Assembly (NCBI GenBank): GCA_021495925.1
Contig: JAKEKT010000086.1
Coordinates: 96,100-160,099 of the forward strand
Reading direction: 5' to 3'
Length of the DNA: 64,000 nt
Origin: Diplodia intermedia
Lineage: Eukaryota > Ascomycota > Dothideomycetes > Botryosphaeriales > Botryosphaeriaceae
The notes under the pieces were generated by a model. The model saw nothing but the letters and a program-made list of their open reading frames with translations. It searched no databases and was not told where the DNA came from. Below, in pieces: positions 60,445 to 64,000 of this stretch; positions within the stretch are counted from its first letter, which is position 1, and each line of letters opens with the position of its first letter. The position numbers were made by a program, and so were the translations under genes.

Positions 60445-63400
60445 ATGGCCCACGCCAATGACAGCTCTGGCCCCTTCGAACTGCCCGCTGAGGACGTCCC
60501 AGCATATGCAGAAATGGCAGTATCGGGCCAAATGATCGAGACCAACACCAACATGCGAGGTGCGCATCAAGACTTCTTTCCCGTTGCCATTGCTGACTCC
60601 GGCTCGCCAGACGACGGCCGCATCGACGTCGACCTCGACTCCAAACTCGGCCGCTCCCTCTCGCGCATCTACCACGCCCCTCCCGAGCCGCTCGCCAACC
60701 TGCAACCCTCGGCGCCTCCTCCCATCTACGACGAACGCGAGCAACGCCAGCGCACCTGCCCCGTCCACCTCAACGTCGTCATTCAAGTCGTCGGCAGCCG
60801 CGGCGACGTGCAGCCATTTGTCGCCCTGGGCACCGAGCTGCAGCGCCACGGCCACCGCGTGCGCCTCGCCACCCACGACACCTTCGCCTCCTTTGTCCGC
60901 TCCGCCGGCCTCGAGTTCTACCCCATCGGCGGCGATCCGGCCGAGCTGATGGCCTACATGGTCAAGAACCCGGGGCTCATCCCCAACATGCGCAGCCTGC
61001 GCGCCGGCGACATACAGCGCAAGCGCGAGATGGTGCGGGAGATGTTGGAGGGATGCTGGCGCTCGTGCGTCGAGCCGGATGAGCTGACGGGTGACCCTTT
61101 CGTTGCTGACGCCATCATTGCGAATCCGCCGAGCTTTGCCCATGTGCATTGCGCGCAGGCGTTGGGCGTGCCCGTACACTTGATGTTTACCATGCCGTGG
61201 AGCAGTACGAGGGCCTTTCCGCATCCGTTGGCGAACTTGAGATATAAGGATACCGAGAGGAGTGTGGCAAACTTTGTGTCATACGGCGTGGTTGAGTGGA
61301 TGACTTGGCAGGGGTACGTGTTCCCCGGAGGAGCTTTGCGGCTTGATCACTGAGCTGACATTCAACGCAGATTGGGAGATGTCATCAACGACTGGCGGAG
61401 GGAGCTGGACTTGGAAGCTGTGCCCATGTCTGAGGGCCCACGCCTTGTCGACACTTTGAAAGTACCATTCACATACTGCTGGTCGCCTGCCTTGGTGCCA
61501 AAACCAGCGGATTGGCCGGCACACATTGGTCAGTGGATCCTAAAAAGTGTCTCATGGGAACAATTTATGCTGACTGCAGCTCCAAGATGTCTGCGGTTTC
61601 TTTTTCCGAGATCCCCCGCAGTACAATCCTCCTGAAGACCTTGCCGCCTTCCTTAATGCAGGAGAACCGCCAGTATATATTGGTTTCGGCAGTATCGTGA
61701 TCGACGATCCGGAACGGATGACAAATATTATACTGTCTGCTGTAAGAGCGACTGGTGTGCGGGCGATAGTATCGAGAGGCTGGAGCAACCTGGGGGAGGC
61801 ACACTCGAATGAACAGGTGCTATATTTGGGCGATTGTCCCCACGAGTGGTTGTTCCAGCATGTGTCTGCAGTGGTGCACCACGGAGGAGCAGGAACTACT
61901 GCTTGCGGATTGCTTAACGGCAAGCCAACCACCATCGTACCCTTCTTCGGAGAGTGAGTGTTGCTGTCCGTTTACACAGCCGACAGAGTTATTGACAGAA
62001 AGTCGCAGTCAGCCATTTTGGGGGAACATGATTGCAGCATCAGGAGCAGGACCTCTCCCGATTCCGCAGAAGGAGCTCACATGCGACAATCTCGCCGAAG
62101 CCATCAGATACTGCCAGTCTCCACAAGCGTCAACAGCCGCCCACGAGATATCAGAGAAAATGAAGACGGAGTCTGGAGTGCAGACTGCCGTAGATTCATT
62201 CCACAAGAATCTTCCTTTGGAAAAGATGGCTTGCGATCTTTTCCCAGATCGGCCTGCAGTATGGAAATACTCCAAGGGAAAGCAAAGTATGAAGCTTTCG
62301 AAGCTAGCGGCTGAGACCGTCGTATCAACCCTGGCAATTGATAGGAAGCATTTGAAGTAGTAAGTATAGTCCTTGACATGGAATGACCATACAGCGCTAA
62401 TAAAGAATCTGCAGCTACGAGACAAACACAATCATCATAGAAAACCATCGTTGGGATCCCGTAACAGGCGTCACATCCGCCTACTTTGGCACAGTAACGA
62501 ACATGACCAAAGCCACGACAGGCATCTTCCTCGACCCTTACCAAGAATACCGCAAAGGCCACGCCAACGCTAGCCACAGCCGTACAAGCTCGTGCGGTCC
62601 ACCAACCGCACCATCTCTAGAATCCTCACCATCAACGTCCACCTTCTCACGACCATCATCACCAACACGAAACCCCTCCTCCTGCTCCTCCATCAGCAAC
62701 AACAACGACCCACCTACACCCGCCATCAAGGCCATCAAACGCAAACCCGTTCCCACCCGCACCAGCACCAACACCAGCATCAGCACCACCTCCTCCACCA
62801 CCACCACCGCCGCCGCCGCCGCCTCCACCCCCTCCACGACCACGACCCCAACCCCCGCCCCCACCACCGACGACCCAACCACAGGCGGCCTCGTCCCATT
62901 GCGGCCCTCCTCCCCCACCCCCTCCACCACCTCCTCCGAGCAAGCGCGCCGCACGCACGCCCTCCGCACCGCCGGCAAAATGGCAACCGCCTCCGCAAAA
63001 TCGCTCGGGCAACTCCACGCCTCCTTCGTGCGGGGCATGCTCGTCGACATGCCTCTCGCAGTCGCCGAAGGCATGCGCAACGTGCCATCGCTCTACGGCG
63101 AAGCCGTCGCGCCGCACGCGCCCATCACGGGGTGGCGGACGGGGGCGGCGGTCGCGGGGCGCAACTTTGCGTGGGGCATGGCGGAGGGGGTCGCGGGGAT
63201 AGTGACGCAGCCGGTGCGCGGCGCGCGCGAGGGGGGCGCGCTGGGCGCCGTCAAGGGCGTCGGCAGGGGCGTTGCCGGGCTCGGCGTCAAGACGGCGAGT
63301 GCGGCTGTTGGCGTCGTTGGGTATGGGGGGCAGGGCGTTGTTAAGAGTTTGCGGGCGTGGGGACATACGAGGGTGCGGAAGGCGGTGGTGGAGAGGAGGG

Positions 63401-63492
63401 TGGCGGAGGGGGCGTGGGCGGCGGGGAGGGTGGGGCGGGCGGAGGTGGAGTGGGCGGTGGTTGAGTTTGAGAGGTTGAGGGGGGGGAGTTGA
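60445..63492 (+). CDS. GT28/UGT-family (sterol glucosyltransferase-like) protein with VPS13-like C-terminal region, 940 aa, five exons
   Basis: Model join(60445..61313, 61371..61528, 61587..61953, 62009..62359, 62415..63492); introns are 55-58 nt and the total is 941 codons. Start ATG 60445 has good context (TACCATGG); the frame is open further upstream but Arg-rich. The GT28 N-terminal motif is at 110-130 (VVIQVVGSRGDVQPFVALGT). The UDP-sugar-binding half includes VYIGFGSIVIDDPERM and HHGGAGTT at 440-447, as in sterol 3-beta-glucosyltransferases. Exon 5 begins YETNTIIIENHRWDP. After a long Ser/Thr/Pro linker it carries MLVDMPLAVAEGMRNVP, GVAGIVTQPVRGAREGG and AVKGVGRGVAGLGVKTA. These resemble the 'G..G.V.KPVKGA..GG..GF.KGVG.G..G' repeats of VPS13-type C-termini. 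Likely adds sugar to a membrane sterol or lipid. Confidence 0.8.
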
Positions 63493-63937
63493 GGGAGGTG
63501 CACGTGGTCTCCTTCAGTCAGTTGCATGAACGAACAACAGTAGCGGACGAGCTGTAATAACACTACTAGAGCCTTATTCCCACAGCTACGCGGCACTTCC
63601 CGTATTTGTTAGAAAATCTCATCCATGCATGTTCGTCACGACCAGAGCATCTCGCAGTCCGAAGATCCCAGTCCGCTCGCGAGAAACTAAGATTGGATAC
63701 ATCACTGTTGCACTGGTTGATGTCCGGAGTGATGTTATGAACTAAAAGATAGCATCTACGTATTGCGCTTTCTGTCTGCATAAAGAGTCCAGACTTTACA
63801 AGAATCCGCCCTCCTGGGCACGCAGGAATGAGGTGCTGCCTCGATGGACGCGAGCATCGGCGTTTAAAAAGGCACTCCACCCCTACATCCCACGTACACC
63901 TCATCATTACCTCTCCCGCATAACATTAGCGACCAAC
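63493..63937. other. Intergenic
   Basis: 445 bp between the glycosyltransferase stop and the next ATG; a TTTAAAAA motif near 63865 may be a TATA-like element for the downstream gene. Confidence 0.4.
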
Positions 63938-64000
63938 ATGAAAACAAAAGCGCTGCAAAGAAAGAAAACCCCCGACGCCCTCCCCACCGAACTCATCCAC
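63938..64000 (+). CDS. Start of a gene, cut by the window end
   Basis: ATG 63938 opens a 21-codon frame (MKTKALQRKKTPDALPTELI...) that continues to the window edge. The LPTELI segment resembles the start of an F-box or 2EXR-like helix. Too short to name. Confidence 0.4.
   Translation, partial: MKTKALQRKKTPDALPTELIH

Noticed and set aside
1..64000. Search for CRISPR arrays, bacterial operons and ribosomal RNA
   Set aside because: The sequence is eukaryotic; repeats seen are minisatellites without regular spacers, and no rRNA sequence was recognised.

Overview
The window looks like nuclear DNA of a filamentous ascomycete (Pezizomycotina, plausibly a Dothideomycete). Coding regions are GC-rich and carry short GT-AG introns of about 50-80 nt with CTRAY-like branch sites. 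Gene content includes a HET-domain gene, a STAND N-terminal-type protein, an 8-cysteine membrane protein, a 2EXR/DUF7730-type protein and a chromodomain retroelement relic. The organism assignment is inferred from these features only. Splice models were built by hand; where exon lengths sum to an intact reading frame this is stated.

Layout. 0.2-2.3 kb: a small spliced unknown gene and a cyclin-like gene. 2.4-4.7 kb: a repeat island with five unrelated direct-repeat families and degenerate coding. 4.8-7.7 kb: two minus-strand hypothetical genes. 9.3-10.4 kb: a RING-finger protein. 10.75-12.07 kb: a minus-strand pseudogene with RIP-like stops. 13.5-19.2 kb: low-complexity proteins, a coiled-coil protein ending near a 27-bp minisatellite, and a zinc-binding-like protein. 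19.2-30.7 kb: gene-poor, with an NFX1-type helicase relic and an interrupted tRNA-Ala. 30.7-35.4 kb: a GNAT acetyltransferase, an unknown protein and a STAND N-terminal-type protein. 37.7-44.3 kb: an 8-Cys single-pass membrane protein and a large unnamed fungal protein with a frameshift. 44.4-49.4 kb: a truncated PLP-enzyme relic and a HET gene with one premature stop. 50.6-56 kb: ATP-grasp-like membrane protein, alpha/beta hydrolase, and a small alanine-rich protein. 57.7-58.3 kb: a Gypsy chromodomain relic. 58.8-64 kb: a 2EXR-type gene divergent from a five-exon glycosyltransferase carrying a VPS13-like C-terminal region, then the start of another gene.

The most striking object is the tRNA-Ala(AGC) at 28248-28372. 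It folds as a canonical tRNA only if a 53-nt segment inside the T-loop is removed. That segment has spliceosomal-type borders (GTAAGT...CTAAC...AAG) and carries its own B-box-like motif, and an 11-T pol III-type terminator lies 31 nt downstream. Eukaryotic nuclear tRNA introns normally sit only between positions 37 and 38. The genes do not form an obvious single pathway or biosynthetic cluster. HET/STAND-type genes, pseudogenes and tandem repeats mark much of the window as accessory or fast-evolving.
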